DNA of 32,086 nucleotides, taken from contig NZ_NPEX01000047.1 of NCBI RefSeq assembly GCF_003258865.1, positions 1-32,086 of the forward strand, read 5' to 3'. This stretch comes from Rhodoplanes roseus. GTDB taxonomy: Bacteria; Pseudomonadota; Alphaproteobacteria; Rhizobiales; Xanthobacteraceae. A program made the translations under genes and the position numbers. Positions 23,929 through 32,086 of this stretch are shown here, one piece after another. The notes beneath the pieces were generated by a model. The model was not told where the DNA came from. It was given only the letters and a program-made list of their open reading frames with translations, and ran no database searches. Each line of letters opens with the position of its first letter. Position 1 is the stretch's first letter.

Positions 23929-25203
23929 TCACACCACGGGAGCCGGCATGGTGGGAGCCGACATCAGGGTCCTGCTGACCTGATCGAGCAGTTGGTCCGC
24001 ATTCTGCTCCTCGGCCAGAGAGACGCTCAGAAGCTGTACGATCGCGGACATGTGGAGCTGCTGAGCCAGGTTGCGGGCGCTGAGATATCCGGACATCTCG
24101 TAGTGTTCGACCTTCTGGGCGGCGCCGATGAGGGACAGGTCGGACGGCACATCGTCCTTCTTCTCTCCCTTCTTGATGATCTCCTCGCCCTCTTCGAGCA
24201 GGCCCATCATACCCTTGCACGGTTTTGCGCGGGGCGGGACCTCCAATATCCGGAAGCACTCGTTGAGCCGCTCGACCTGCTCCTGCGTCTCCAGCAGGTG
24301 CTTCTCGAACAGCAGCTGCAATGTCTGGGTCCGGGCCGCCTTGACCATCTTGGGAAGCGCCTTGAGCAACTGCTTCTCGGCGTGGAGAAGATCCTGAAGC
24401 TCTTCGAGCAGCACCTCCAGCAACGCCTCGGAGTCGGCATTGTCCGAACTCTCGGCGTGGATTCCCGGAGTCTCCCCCTCGTCCGGGGCCAGCCGGACCT
24501 CCTGGAACGCCGGAGCTTCGACCAGCTCCCACGGCTCGCCTTGATTCCAGGGGCCTCGTGCATCGATTTCGCCATGGTCGCCCTGGCCGGTCGAATCGTT
24601 GAAGTACTGATCGACGAGCTTTTCGGTGGGGGCGATCCGGCCAATCGAGAAGCGCGGCTTTCCCATGCTGTCGAGCGCAGCCGCGAAAGCCCGCATGTGG
24701 GTGATCTCGCGGGTCATGAGGAACTGCAGCGCGTCCTTGGTGCCGGCGTCGTCGCAGAAGTTGATCAGGCGTTCGTAGACGATCTTCGCACGCGCCTCTG
24801 CCGCAATGTTGCTGCGCAAATCGACGTCCAGCTCGCCGGTGATCTTCAGATAGTCCGCAGTCCAGGCATTGCCCTGCGAGTTGAAGAGATTGACGCCGCC
24901 GCCTCCGGCGATGGCGATCAGCGGGTCCGCCTCGGCCGCCTCGCGATCGAACTTCAAGGGCTTGAGATGCAGGCGGGCGAGGGTGCCGACCACCTCGAGG
25001 TGGCTCAGCTCCTCGGTGCCGATGTCCATCAGCAGGTCCTTGCGGTCGGGATCGTCGCAATTGAGACCCTGGATGGAGTATTGCATGGCGGCGGCCAGCT
25101 CGCCGTTGGCTCCGCCGAACTGCTCCAGGAGCATGTTGCCGAAGCGGGGATCGGGCTCGTCCACCCGAACCGTGTACATCAGCTTCTTGACGTGATGATA
25201 CAT
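23929..25203 (-). CDS. Manganese catalase fused to a DUF892 (YciF-like) ferritin-like domain
   Basis: A 424-residue two-domain protein. Residues 1-230 are a non-haem manganese catalase that breaks down hydrogen peroxide. The predicted di-manganese ligands are all present: Glu35, Glu65, His68, Glu136 and His169, with the 33-residue Glu-His spacing seen in characterised members. The second domain (about 258-410) is DUF892: ELQDLLHAEKQLLKALPKM, ETQEQVERLN, KVEHYEMSGY and SLAEEQNAD are its helices. DUF892 proteins (YciE/YciF) are stress-induced ferritin-like bundles. GGAGG lies five bases before the ATG at 25203. The gene is monocistronic with its own hairpin. Both domains are sure; the combined function, probably oxidative or osmotic stress defence, is inferred. 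Confidence 0.9.
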   Translation of the reverse strand: MYHHVKKLMYTVRVDEPDPRFGNMLLEQFGGANGELAAAMQYSIQGLNCDDPDRKDLLMDIGTEELSHLEVVGTLARLHLKPLKFDREAAEADPLIAIAGGGGVNLFNSQGNAWTADYLKITGELDVDLRSNIAAEARAKIVYERLINFCDDAGTKDALQFLMTREITHMRAFAAALDSMGKPRFSIGRIAPTEKLVDQYFNDSTGQGDHGEIDARGPWNQGEPWELVEAPAFQEVRLAPDEGETPGIHAESSDNADSEALLEVLLEELQDLLHAEKQLLKALPKMVKAARTQTLQLLFEKHLLETQEQVERLNECFRILEVPPRAKPCKGMMGLLEEGEEIIKKGEKKDDVPSDLSLIGAAQKVEHYEMSGYLSARNLAQQLHMSAIVQLLSVSLAEEQNADQLLDQVSRTLMSAPTMPAPVV

Positions 25204-26370
25204 CCATACCTCCACCGGCCCTGACGACCGCACCTTGGGTGAACGGCGCACGACGTTGGATGTTCCTGGTAATCTGAGCAGCAGCGGGAGCTTGCCACCG
25301 TTGCCTTGTGGCGAAATTGACTCCCGCCCAACATCATCGGACTAGCATCCGCCCCCTGTACCATGCTCTTCGACATCTCCGAGATCAGGAGTGCTGGCGA
25401 TTGAGCGTGTCGCAGCCTCTCGACGGACACGCGCCCTCATTCAAGCGGCGGGCACCGGTGGACGGGCTGACGGGGCAAATGAGTCGCGGTGGACCGAACC
25501 GCTGCATGTGCTGGTGCAATTTCGAGAGAAGCGCCCAAGAAGACAACTTGATAGTCCTCCCCAAGGAGGATTTCGTATGTGCTCGACGGACCTCTTTGAA
25601 AGCAAGCGCACCGCGGGTGCCATCCGACCTTGAACCCCGACCGCTACCGTTTGATACGGGAAGTGTTCGAGGAAGTGGCCGCCGGGCTGCCCTCCGGCTG
25701 AACTCCCCGGCCCAGAAAGCTCTACTCGCGTCGGCGCTGCTGAGGTGCGCAGCTTCGGGCGGGGCCGACCCGGAGCGCCTCCGGTTGCGGCCGAAACGAT
25801 CGAACGGCTCGAAATGGCGGCTTAGGAGGGCGGTGCTTCGGCGAGTCGCCGTGGGAGGAACGCGCGGCTTGTGAGGAGCGCCAACCAAGCGGGCAGCCGT
25901 GAAGCAAGCGGCGCCCGCTTTCTCGTTCGTGCCAGCGCCGGGGCATCTGCCATGAAGCGCGACGATCGCTGTTCTCCGGGAGGAGGGCATGATCAGTCGA
26001 CGTGAGAGGCCAGCTCGGGTCCGGGCAACATTCGTATCCCTGCGTACCCCGGTCTGCACTTCTCGGCCGCCCGACTTCGAAATGTGCTGCGGGACAATCG
26101 GCCTGATGTGCGCAACACTCGGCGCCCGGGGATCCACGGCCCCGCTGCCGTCGACGGGGGGATATAAGCCGTCGGGTCTACGAACTCTGGATCGTTGACT
26201 TCCCTCCCCGACCGAAGGAAATAAACTACCGGCAAGACCCCACGGGGCTGCGGTCGGAATTGGTCAGCTTCGCAATGCTGGTCTTTTCTCGGGTTTGCAG
26301 TCGGTCCTGCTCAGTTTCGCGTGCAATCCCGTGGGGCAAGTGCTGCCCGACGTCGGTCGCGCGCCCGGGG
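25204..26370. other. About 1.2 kb with no intact gene
   Basis: Open frames up to 250 codons occur, but they are Arg/Pro/Ser-rich and lack motifs. A short hairpin (TCCTCC CCAA GGAGGA) lies at about 25556-25571. Between about 25630 and 25828 the plus strand holds a protein-like run in shifting frames: NPDRYRLIREVFEEVAAGLP, then AQKALLASALLRCAASGG, then VAAETIERLEMAA and a stop. This could be a decayed small helical gene. An inverted repeat CCCCACGGG / CCCGTGGGG lies at about 26238 and 26329. Nothing else is recognised. Confidence 0.4.
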
Positions 26371-28062
26371 TCACGCCGCCCGAACAGTGCTCAGGAACGT
26401 CTCGACCTCCGTCTTCAGCCGGGTGCATTCGTGCGCGAGCTGGCCAGCGGCCCCGAGCACCTCGCCCGACGCAGCCCCGGTCTCTTCCGCCCCACGGCTC
26501 ACCTCGGTGATGGTCGCTGCCACCTGCGTGGTGCCGGTGGCGGCGTGCTGGATGTTGCGCGAGATCTCCGACGTCGCCGCCCCCTGCTCCTCGACGGCCG
26601 CCGCAATCGCCGACGAGATCTCGGCGATCTTCCCGATCGTGCCGCTGATCTCCTTTATGGCCGTGACCGAGTCGGCGGTCGCCGCCTGCATGCCGGCGAT
26701 CTGCGCCGAGATGTCGCCCGTCGCCTTGCCGGTCTGGGCGGCGAGCGCCTTCACCTCCTGGGCGACGACTGCGAAGCCCTTCCCGGCCTCGCCGGCCCGC
26801 GCCGCCTCGATGGTCGCGTTCAAGGCGAGAAGATTGGTCTGCTCGGCGATCGCTGTGATCAGCTTGACGACGTCGCCGATCCGGGTCGCCGCCTGCGAGA
26901 GGTCGGTCACTCGGGCGTCGGTCTTCTCTGCTTGCCGCACGGCCTCGTCGGCGATCCGGCTCGACGCTTGCACCTGCCGGCTGATCTCGCCGACCGACGA
27001 GCTCATCTCGTTGGTCGCCGCGGCGACCGCCTGGACGTTGGTCGAGGCCTCCTCAGAGGCGACGCTGACGGTCCCCGAAATGCGCTGTGTCGTGTCCGCG
27101 GTGCGGGTGAGCGTGGTGGCGGTCGCCTCCAGCTCCGTGGCGGCCGACGACACTGTCGCGATGATGCCCCCGACGGCCGTCTCGAAGCGGTCGGCTAGCC
27201 GGTGCATGTCCTCTCTGCGCTGCGTCTCGGCCCGCGCCTCCGCCTCCTTCTGCTGCGCCTCCAGGCGCTGCCGTTCGATGGCGTTGGCCTTGAACACGGC
27301 CACCGCCCCGGCCATCTCCCCGATCTCGTCGCGGCGGCCCGTGCCCGGGATCGCGACCTCCAGCGCCCCCGCGGCGAGGCTCTTCATCGTCGCGGTCATC
27401 CGCTGCAACGGGGTCGTGATGCGGCGGGCGGCGACCATCGACACGGCGAGCGTAATCAGAAGCACGACGCTGGCGGCGAGGAGGGCGCGCCGTGTCGCCG
27501 CCCAGGTCTGTGCCTCGAGGTCATCGACGTAGACGCCGGTCGTGACGATCCAGTTCCACGGCGCATAACCGGCCGCGTAGGAGATCTTCGGCTGCGGCTT
27601 GTCCGAGCCGGGCTTCGGCCAGACATAGGCGAGAACGCCGCGCCCGTCGCGCCGGACGAGGTCGATCAGGCCGCTGACGATGCGGACGCCGTCGGCATCC
27701 TTCAGGTTCGTCACGTCGGTGCCGACCAGCTCGCGGGCGATCGGGTGCATCACCATGCGGCCGTTCATGTCGGCGACGAAGAAGTACTCGTTGCCGGCGT
27801 AGCGGAGCGCGGCCAGTCGCGCGTGAGCGCGCTTTTGCGCCTCTTCGGCCGGCAACCCTGCTGCCGTTCCGGCGGCATCCTCGGCCGCCACGATGGCGAT
27901 CGCGAGATCGGTCAGGTGCTGCAGCTCGAACTGGCGCTGCGCCTTCAGGCTCGACGCCAGCTCGGCGGAGTCCAGCCAGGTGATCCCCAGGATGCCGAGG
28001 AAGCCGAGGCTGATGACCGCGTAGATTCGGCGCGCAATCGTGAATCGGAACTTGGAGAGCAT
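26371..28062 (-). CDS. Methyl-accepting chemotaxis protein with Cache sensor domain
   Basis: A 563-residue transducer. An N-terminal transmembrane helix (about 12-30) precedes a periplasmic single Cache domain of the sCache_2 type ([20 protein letters not shown] at 87-106; [13 protein letters not shown] at 169-181). A second helix is at about 193-212, HAMP follows to about 265, then a long coiled coil. The signalling tip is at about 406-442 ([20 protein letters not shown], then [15 protein letters not shown]). It senses a small external ligand and signals to CheA/CheW. No other chemotaxis gene is nearby, so it is an orphan receptor. The C-terminus has no CheR-binding pentapeptide. The upstream stretch 28063-28258 presumably holds its promoter. 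Confidence 0.93.
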   Translation of the reverse strand: MLSKFRFTIARRIYAVISLGFLGILGITWLDSAELASSLKAQRQFELQHLTDLAIAIVAAEDAAGTAAGLPAEEAQKRAHARLAALRYAGNEYFFVADMNGRMVMHPIARELVGTDVTNLKDADGVRIVSGLIDLVRRDGRGVLAYVWPKPGSDKPQPKISYAAGYAPWNWIVTTGVYVDDLEAQTWAATRRALLAASVVLLITLAVSMVAARRITTPLQRMTATMKSLAAGALEVAIPGTGRRDEIGEMAGAVAVFKANAIERQRLEAQQKEAEARAETQRREDMHRLADRFETAVGGIIATVSSAATELEATATTLTRTADTTQRISGTVSVASEEASTNVQAVAAATNEMSSSVGEISRQVQASSRIADEAVRQAEKTDARVTDLSQAATRIGDVVKLITAIAEQTNLLALNATIEAARAGEAGKGFAVVAQEVKALAAQTGKATGDISAQIAGMQAATADSVTAIKEISGTIGKIAEISSAIAAAVEEQGAATSEISRNIQHAATGTTQVAATITEVSRGAEETGAASGEVLGAAGQLAHECTRLKTEVETFLSTVRAA

Positions 28063-28293
28063 TGTTCACCCGCGGGCGCCGCCCGTCCTCCATGCTGAAA
28101 CTGAACCCAAGCGAGGCAACCGGCCGATCGCATCGACAACTGTGAATGCGAGATGTAAAGTCTTGGTAAAAAGATACTACTTTCGGGTGTTCATTTGTAA
28201 CGTGCTGTGAAATCACACTCGATATCGCAGTCCAGAACGGCTTCTATACCCATTACTACTAGCCCGCCAAAACGTTGACAGCGACGCACCTCG

Positions 28294-28647
28294 TTACTGG
28301 GGATGCGGTCCTGTTCGACACCGGACGGGGTGACCGCATCGGGCTCGACCACGTGCCCGCCAGAAGCGGTGGAGGCGCTCGACCCGGTGTGTCGGCGAAT
28401 TGCCCGCGATCAGGGCCGCATTGACGGGTCCGATCGAGCACCCGGCGAGCCATGCGGGCCGCAGATGCGCGTGCGCATGCAGAGCTGCGTAAGCACCGGC
28501 CTGATAAACGCCGAGGGCCACGCCTCCCGAGAGGGCCAGCATCACGGAAGGTGGCCGGGCGGAGTCCATTCCGTTTCCCTGATCCGGCCGCCTCCGTTCC
28601 GAGCGTCCGTCGTGCTCGAGGGTTCCGCTTGCGCCGGAGTTGCGCAT
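28294..28647 (-). pseudogene. Truncated patatin-like phospholipase, N-terminal part
   Basis: The frame holds the first part of a patatin domain: MLALSGGVALGVYQAGAYAA matches the glycine-rich oxyanion region, and LAGCSIGPVNAALIAGN carries the nucleophile-elbow GxSxG with the catalytic Ser. The family continues with another 150 or more residues including the DG(A/G) catalytic Asp. Here the similarity ends at RVERLHRFWRARG and a stop follows after 18 unrelated residues. The likely start is at PPSVM or slightly earlier (MDSARPPSVM). A truncated, non-functional gene is the most probable reading. It lies on the minus strand, 208 bases beyond the gamma-glutamyl hydrolase gene. Confidence 0.65.
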
Positions 28648-28855
28648 ACTGCTCGGCGTCTGCGGCTCGCGCGAAGCTGATCGGGTGGGGTCGACGATTT
28701 TGCTCTCGAGAACCCGCGGCGCAGCAGCCCCACTGTGATCCCCGTCCGCCGCTCTGGATGGAGAACAGCACGGCGAAGGCGTCGCCGTGGTGGTGGCCCT
28801 GATGGCCGGCGGAGCTCCTGGCGTCTCCAGCCGCGACCGGGCGCCGCTGGCCTTG

Positions 28856-29665
28856 TCACCGGGCCGGGCCTCGGCCTGGTCCGGTGGCGGCCCAGGGCGC
28901 TGCGCCGCCTGCCGCCCGGTAGACCGAGACGGCCTCGCCGAATGAGCGCAGGATCGCCAGCGACGTCGGATCGCGCTCGGCCCAGTATTCCGGGTGGAAG
29001 ATCACCCCGAGCACGTAGCCCGGCGCATCGGCCACCGTCACGGCCTCGATGCTGCCGTCCGGTGCCGTCGCCTCGACCACGAGGCCGGGCGCGAGATCGT
29101 CGACCAGCTGGCTGTGCAGCGAGTTCACCCGGGCGTGCTCCGAGCCAAGGATCGTGGCGAGCCGGCCGGCCGGCACGAGATCGAGATCCTGCCGGATGCG
29201 GTAGCGGTCGTCGTCGGTGCGGGCCGACGCAGGCGTGCCGTGCTTGCGGTGCTCCGGCCGATGCGGGTTTTCCTGCCGCAATGAGCCGCCGAGCGCCACA
29301 TTGAGCTCCTGCAGGCCGCGACAGGTGAGCAGGATCGGCGTGCCGCGCGCGATCGCGGCGCGGATCAGCGGCAGCGTGGTGGCATCGCGGGCGCGGTCGA
29401 ATGGGCCGTCATCGTCGGACGGCGTGCGGCCGTAGCGGGCCGGCGACACGTTGGTGAGGCCGCCCGTGACCATCACGCCGTCGACCCGGGCGAGCAGCGC
29501 GTCGAGGTCCAGCATGTCGGCGAGCGGCGGCACCACGAGCGGGACCACCCCGAGCACACGGGCGAGGGTGTTCACCGGGATGACGTTGACGGTGTAACGC
29601 TGTTGGTCGTCGACCTGCTGGAGATCCGAGGTGACGGCGACAACCGGGGCATGCGGGTTCGGCAT
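28856..29665 (-). CDS. Gamma-glutamyl-gamma-aminobutyrate hydrolase family protein (class I glutamine amidotransferase-like, peptidase C26)
   Basis: A 269-residue PuuD-like enzyme. The nucleophile Cys115 lies in ILLTCRGLQELNVALGG, the family's CRGxQxxN motif. The catalytic pair is His224 and Glu226 in VIFHPEYW. VNSLHSQ (180-186) is the substrate-site block. Such enzymes hydrolyse gamma-glutamyl amides, for example gamma-glutamyl-GABA in putrescine breakdown. The gene lies 74 bases downstream of a carboxylate-amine ligase on the same strand, which could supply a gamma-glutamyl compound. No other puu gene is present, so the true substrate is open. Confidence 0.9.
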   Translation of the reverse strand: MPNPHAPVVAVTSDLQQVDDQQRYTVNVIPVNTLARVLGVVPLVVPPLADMLDLDALLARVDGVMVTGGLTNVSPARYGRTPSDDDGPFDRARDATTLPLIRAAIARGTPILLTCRGLQELNVALGGSLRQENPHRPEHRKHGTPASARTDDDRYRIRQDLDLVPAGRLATILGSEHARVNSLHSQLVDDLAPGLVVEATAPDGSIEAVTVADAPGYVLGVIFHPEYWAERDPTSLAILRSFGEAVSVYRAAGGAAPWAATGPGRGPAR

Positions 29666-29739
29666 GAAGGGAAGGATTCCGTGCGTTGATGTTCAGGACC
29701 GGCCGGGCGAGGCCCGGCCGGGATGGCGCGTGCCGCCGT

Positions 29740-31011
29740 TCAGAGGTGGTTTCGATCCGTGGTCGAATCGCCGATCGGCGGCAGCGGCGGAGCGGCGACT
29801 GCGGCTGGGTCGAGATCGCCGCGTACGGCGATAGTCTCGTCGCGGAGCCACTGCAGGACCGCCCGCACTCCCGCCCCGTGGCCGGCTTGGCCGTGGCGCT
29901 CGTACACGGCGAGCTGGGCGTCGGCGGAGGTACCTTCGGCGACGATGACGCGACAGCGGTCGAGTTCGGCGGCGCAGCCGAGCGCATCGGCGTCGTCCGC
30001 GGTTTGTCGCAGCACCCGTTCGAGGATCGCCGCAACCGGCTCGGGGCCATCGAGGGTGACGAAGCCGGCCTGCACGCCATAGCGTTGCGCCCGCCAGAGG
30101 TTCTCCATCGCGAGGGCAGCGGTGAGCGTCGTGGTCTCGTCCGCCGCCGAGGTGCGAAATAAATGACGCGCCAGCACGCGGTAGAGCGCCGCGATCGCGA
30201 TGGCATCGTCGAGGCGGGTGCAGCAATCGGGGGCGCGCAGCTCCAGGGTCGGCAGCCCCTTCGACGGACGGATCGTCCACCACAGATAGGTGGCGTCCGG
30301 AATCGCGCCGGCCCGTGCCATCGCGTCGACGTAGAGGTGGTATTCCGCCTCGGTGCGAAAGGCGATCGGCAGCCCGGTGCGCGGAAGCTCGCCGTACGCG
30401 GCGAGACGATAACCCTTCAGTCCGGTGATCATGCCGGCCCAGAACGGCGACGACGTGGACAGCGCCAAGAACAGCGGAACATGGGGGATCATGCGCCACA
30501 TGATCTCGATCCGGCGGCCCGGGTCCGGCAGCTCGACATGGACATGCAAGCCACACATCATGTCGCGCCGGCCGATGATCTGGAGCTGATCCATGACTCG
30601 GTCGTAGCGCGACGCCTCGGTCTGCTGCGCCCTGCGCCAGTCGGCGCTCGGATGGGTGCCAGCGGCCAGCACGGCCAGACCGTGCTCCTCGGCCACCTCG
30701 GCGACCGCCTCGCGCAGCTCGGCCATCTCGCGCCGCGCGGCGCCGAGGTCGGTATGCACGCCGGAGATCAGTTCGATCTGGCCCTGCAGGAACTCCTGCT
30801 TGGCGCGACCACGCGTCGCCGCCGCGGCGCGGCGGAAGAACACCGGCGCGACGCGCCTCGCCGACGACAGCCGGCCGGCGTCGACGAGGAAGAACTCCTC
30901 CTCCAGCCCTACCGTGAAAGCGTGGCGTTCGCCGCGGGCCGTGCCGGGCCGCGGCGTGGGACCATTCCTGGTCGGGCGAAGAACAGAGGATGAGGTGTCG
31001 ACCTTCGGCAT
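29740..31011 (-). CDS. Carboxylate-amine ligase, YbdK / glutamate-cysteine ligase 2 family
   Basis: A 423-residue ATP-grasp-like ligase of the GCS2 family. FTVGLEEEFFLVD (the first metal/ATP-binding Glu), KQEFLQGQIELISGVHTDLG, MMCGLHVHVELPD and STSSPFWAGMITGLKGYRL are its signature blocks. YbdK has weak glutamate-cysteine ligase activity; related enzymes join glutamate through its gamma-carboxyl to an amine. The start at 31011 is favoured because AGGA lies six bases upstream; an ATG two codons earlier is too close to it, and a long open extension to 31293 lacks family similarity. The first 35 residues and the C-terminal 40 exceed the usual core. It is probably in one operon with the downstream hydrolase. 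Confidence 0.88.
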   Translation of the reverse strand: MPKVDTSSSVLRPTRNGPTPRPGTARGERHAFTVGLEEEFFLVDAGRLSSARRVAPVFFRRAAAATRGRAKQEFLQGQIELISGVHTDLGAARREMAELREAVAEVAEEHGLAVLAAGTHPSADWRRAQQTEASRYDRVMDQLQIIGRRDMMCGLHVHVELPDPGRRIEIMWRMIPHVPLFLALSTSSPFWAGMITGLKGYRLAAYGELPRTGLPIAFRTEAEYHLYVDAMARAGAIPDATYLWWTIRPSKGLPTLELRAPDCCTRLDDAIAIAALYRVLARHLFRTSAADETTTLTAALAMENLWRAQRYGVQAGFVTLDGPEPVAAILERVLRQTADDADALGCAAELDRCRVIVAEGTSADAQLAVYERHGQAGHGAGVRAVLQWLRDETIAVRGDLDPAAVAAPPLPPIGDSTTDRNHL

Positions 31012-31237
31012 GATCATTCCTGCATGTCGTGTCACGTGGACAGAGCAGCACCGCTCAGCCGCATGCGGGTGTGGCGGCCGGCGAGGTTCGTCGAGCGAAT
31101 GTGCTGGAAGACAGGTGGCGCGACGTTGCCGTGCGCTGCTCGGTGATGAAGCGCGTCGACATTCGTGGCCCCGGGGAGTGCCGGTTAACGCACAGGCAGC
31201 GCGAACGTTCCTTGGGCGATCAAGAGGAAGCCCCGAC

Positions 31238-31859
31238 TCATCGAAAAACGCGCGTCGCCGGTGGCGCCCCTTCGGCGTACCTCCGGACCGCATCGGCGAT
31301 CCGCCGTGCGCCGATGGCCGACGGCTCGATCGGGTTGGCGAAGTCCTCGTCGCGGGCGCACACCAGACGAAGGTCGACGAGAGCGAGCTCGCTGTCGAAC
31401 GCCTCGCGCGTTATCACGTCGTTGAGCAGCGCCAGAGCCGCCGCAGCGACGCGCCGCATGAGCGGATCAGCGAACCGCGGCTCGTAGATGGTGCAAACCG
31501 CGCTGGGCGCGTTGATAGCAGCCAGCGCCCGGAGCCCGGCACGGTAGTCGCTCCAGAACCGATCACGCACGTCGGCGAGCCTTGGTGAGCGCCCCGGTGG
31601 TCGAGCGCGCCGGCTGATCCAGCACCCCGGCCTCTCGCAACGAGTCGTTGCCGCCGATGCTGATCACGAGATGGGAGGCATCAGCCGGAACCCGATCGAG
31701 CTGGCGCGGTAGGTCGGCGATGGTGGCACCGTCGCGGGCGAGCAGCGTTGCCCGCGCGCCGTCCGGCAACGCCTCGCGCACCGCCGTGATCACGTCACCG
31801 CCGTGCGGCACGTAGCTGCCGTTGTCGAACACCGAGTCGCCGAGCAGGATGACGTGCAT
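31238..31859 (-). pseudogene. SGNH/GDSL-type hydrolase with a single-base frameshift
   Basis: The start at 31859 has GGAGA nearby. The first part reads MHVILLGDSVFDNGSYVPHG (nucleophile Ser in GDS), later SIGGND, and breaks at TGALTKARRRA and a stop near 31563. Dropping one C in the pair at 31580-31581 restores LTKLADVRDRF and continues to the end (AVCTIYEPRF, NDVITREAFD, FANPIEPS), the expected C-terminus of this about 205-residue esterase-like family. The usual C-terminal DxxH is not obvious; the family has NPIEPS there. Either a recent frameshift mutation or a sequence error explains the break. It lies upstream of the YbdK-like ligase on the same strand, with 226 bases between. Confidence 0.75.
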
Positions 31860-31945
31860 ATGGTTCTCCAGGAAGAGGCGCGCACCGGTCCGGCGGCGAC
31901 CGCAAGGGCCGAGGTCAGCAGGGCGCGGCGGTCGCGGCCGGCCCC

Positions 31946-32086
31946 TTAGACGCCGTTCGTCTGCAGCCAATATTCCCGCATGGCGATCTGCCCCAGCTTG
32001 GAATACCCATCGGGGTGAGCGCGTTATCTGGGTCGGCGAGCAGACGGTCGACGTAGGCGAACAGGCGGCGCTGGCGGGCGGCGGGC
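31946..32086 (-). CDS. 3' end of an unrecognised gene, with an apparent frameshift
   Basis: The minus strand enters from the right edge in a protein-like frame (RRLFAYVDRLLADPDNALTP) and, after an apparent one-base loss near 32008-32015, continues as DGYSKLGQIAMREYWLQTNG to a TAA at 31946-31948. The joined peptide looks natural (helical, with a TPDGYxKLGQIA turn), but I cannot name the family from 45 residues. It would precede the SGNH gene on the same strand. The start is outside the window. Confidence 0.4.

Noticed and set aside
23755-25224. 489-codon open frame on the plus strand and a 496-codon frame on the minus strand
   Set aside because: Both are shadows of the manganese catalase-DUF892 gene, which carries the metal ligands and the RBS.
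25385-26137. 250-codon open frame on the minus strand
   Set aside because: No motif, heavy in Arg, Ser and Pro, and no RBS.
29693-31051. 452-codon minus-strand frame overlapping the ligase
   Set aside because: Arg/Pro-rich out-of-frame shadow of the YbdK-like gene.
1-32086. CRISPR array, tRNA or rRNA genes, phage or defence cassette
   Set aside because: No regularly spaced repeats, cloverleaf or rRNA-like stretch, and no recognisable defence or phage genes were seen on reading both strands.

Overview
The window reads as chromosomal DNA of a high-GC proteobacterium. The gene families, long high-GC reading frames, a cupin-AraC regulator, a PaoABC-type molybdenum enzyme and a manganese catalase suggest Alphaproteobacteria, probably Hyphomicrobiales. 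This is an inference from gene content; there is no rRNA or other phylogenetic marker. I see no tRNA, rRNA or CRISPR array.

Left part (1-5.6 kb) is patchy and partly decayed. It holds the 5' end of a secreted glycine-rich protein (minus strand), about 0.9 kb without a gene, a small single-pass membrane ORF, a dead HAD phosphatase copy, a possible PAS fragment, an aromatic-acid-type MFS transporter, an IS630 transposase remnant and a conspicuously AT-rich HXXEE membrane protein.

The middle (5.8-22.8 kb) is dense and has an aldehyde and efflux theme. A vanillin/salicylaldehyde-type aldehyde dehydrogenase is divergent from a cupin-AraC regulator. A two-gene SDR-NmrA operon follows, with an IS66 transposase remnant upstream of it. 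Next comes a complete CecR-type TetR regulator with a ybhGFSR-like ABC exporter operon (membrane fusion protein, tandem ATPase, two permeases). After an amidohydrolase remnant there is a PaoABC-like [2Fe-2S]/FAD/molybdopterin aldehyde oxidoreductase operon, divergent from its own TetR regulator. Near-identical palindromes of the form ATGACTNNNAAGTCAC lie upstream of both the SDR operon and the Pao operon, which suggests a shared regulator and a small regulon.

The right part (22.8-32.1 kb) starts with the intact HAD phosphatase copy. The two HAD copies, each with the same small membrane ORF at its 3' side, form direct repeats about 21 kb apart. Then come a manganese catalase fused to a DUF892 (YciF-like) domain, a 1.2 kb stretch with only gene debris, a chemotaxis receptor with a Cache sensor, a truncated patatin, and a minus-strand cluster of an SGNH hydrolase (frameshifted), a YbdK-type carboxylate-amine ligase and a gamma-glutamyl-amide hydrolase. 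The last 140 bases carry the 3' end of an unrecognised gene, also frameshifted.

The most notable points are the shared operator, the duplicated HAD/small-ORF block with opposite decay of its two genes, the catalase-DUF892 fusion, and the paired gamma-glutamyl ligase and hydrolase. Several pseudogenes and two transposase fossils show that this is a much-rearranged accessory region.
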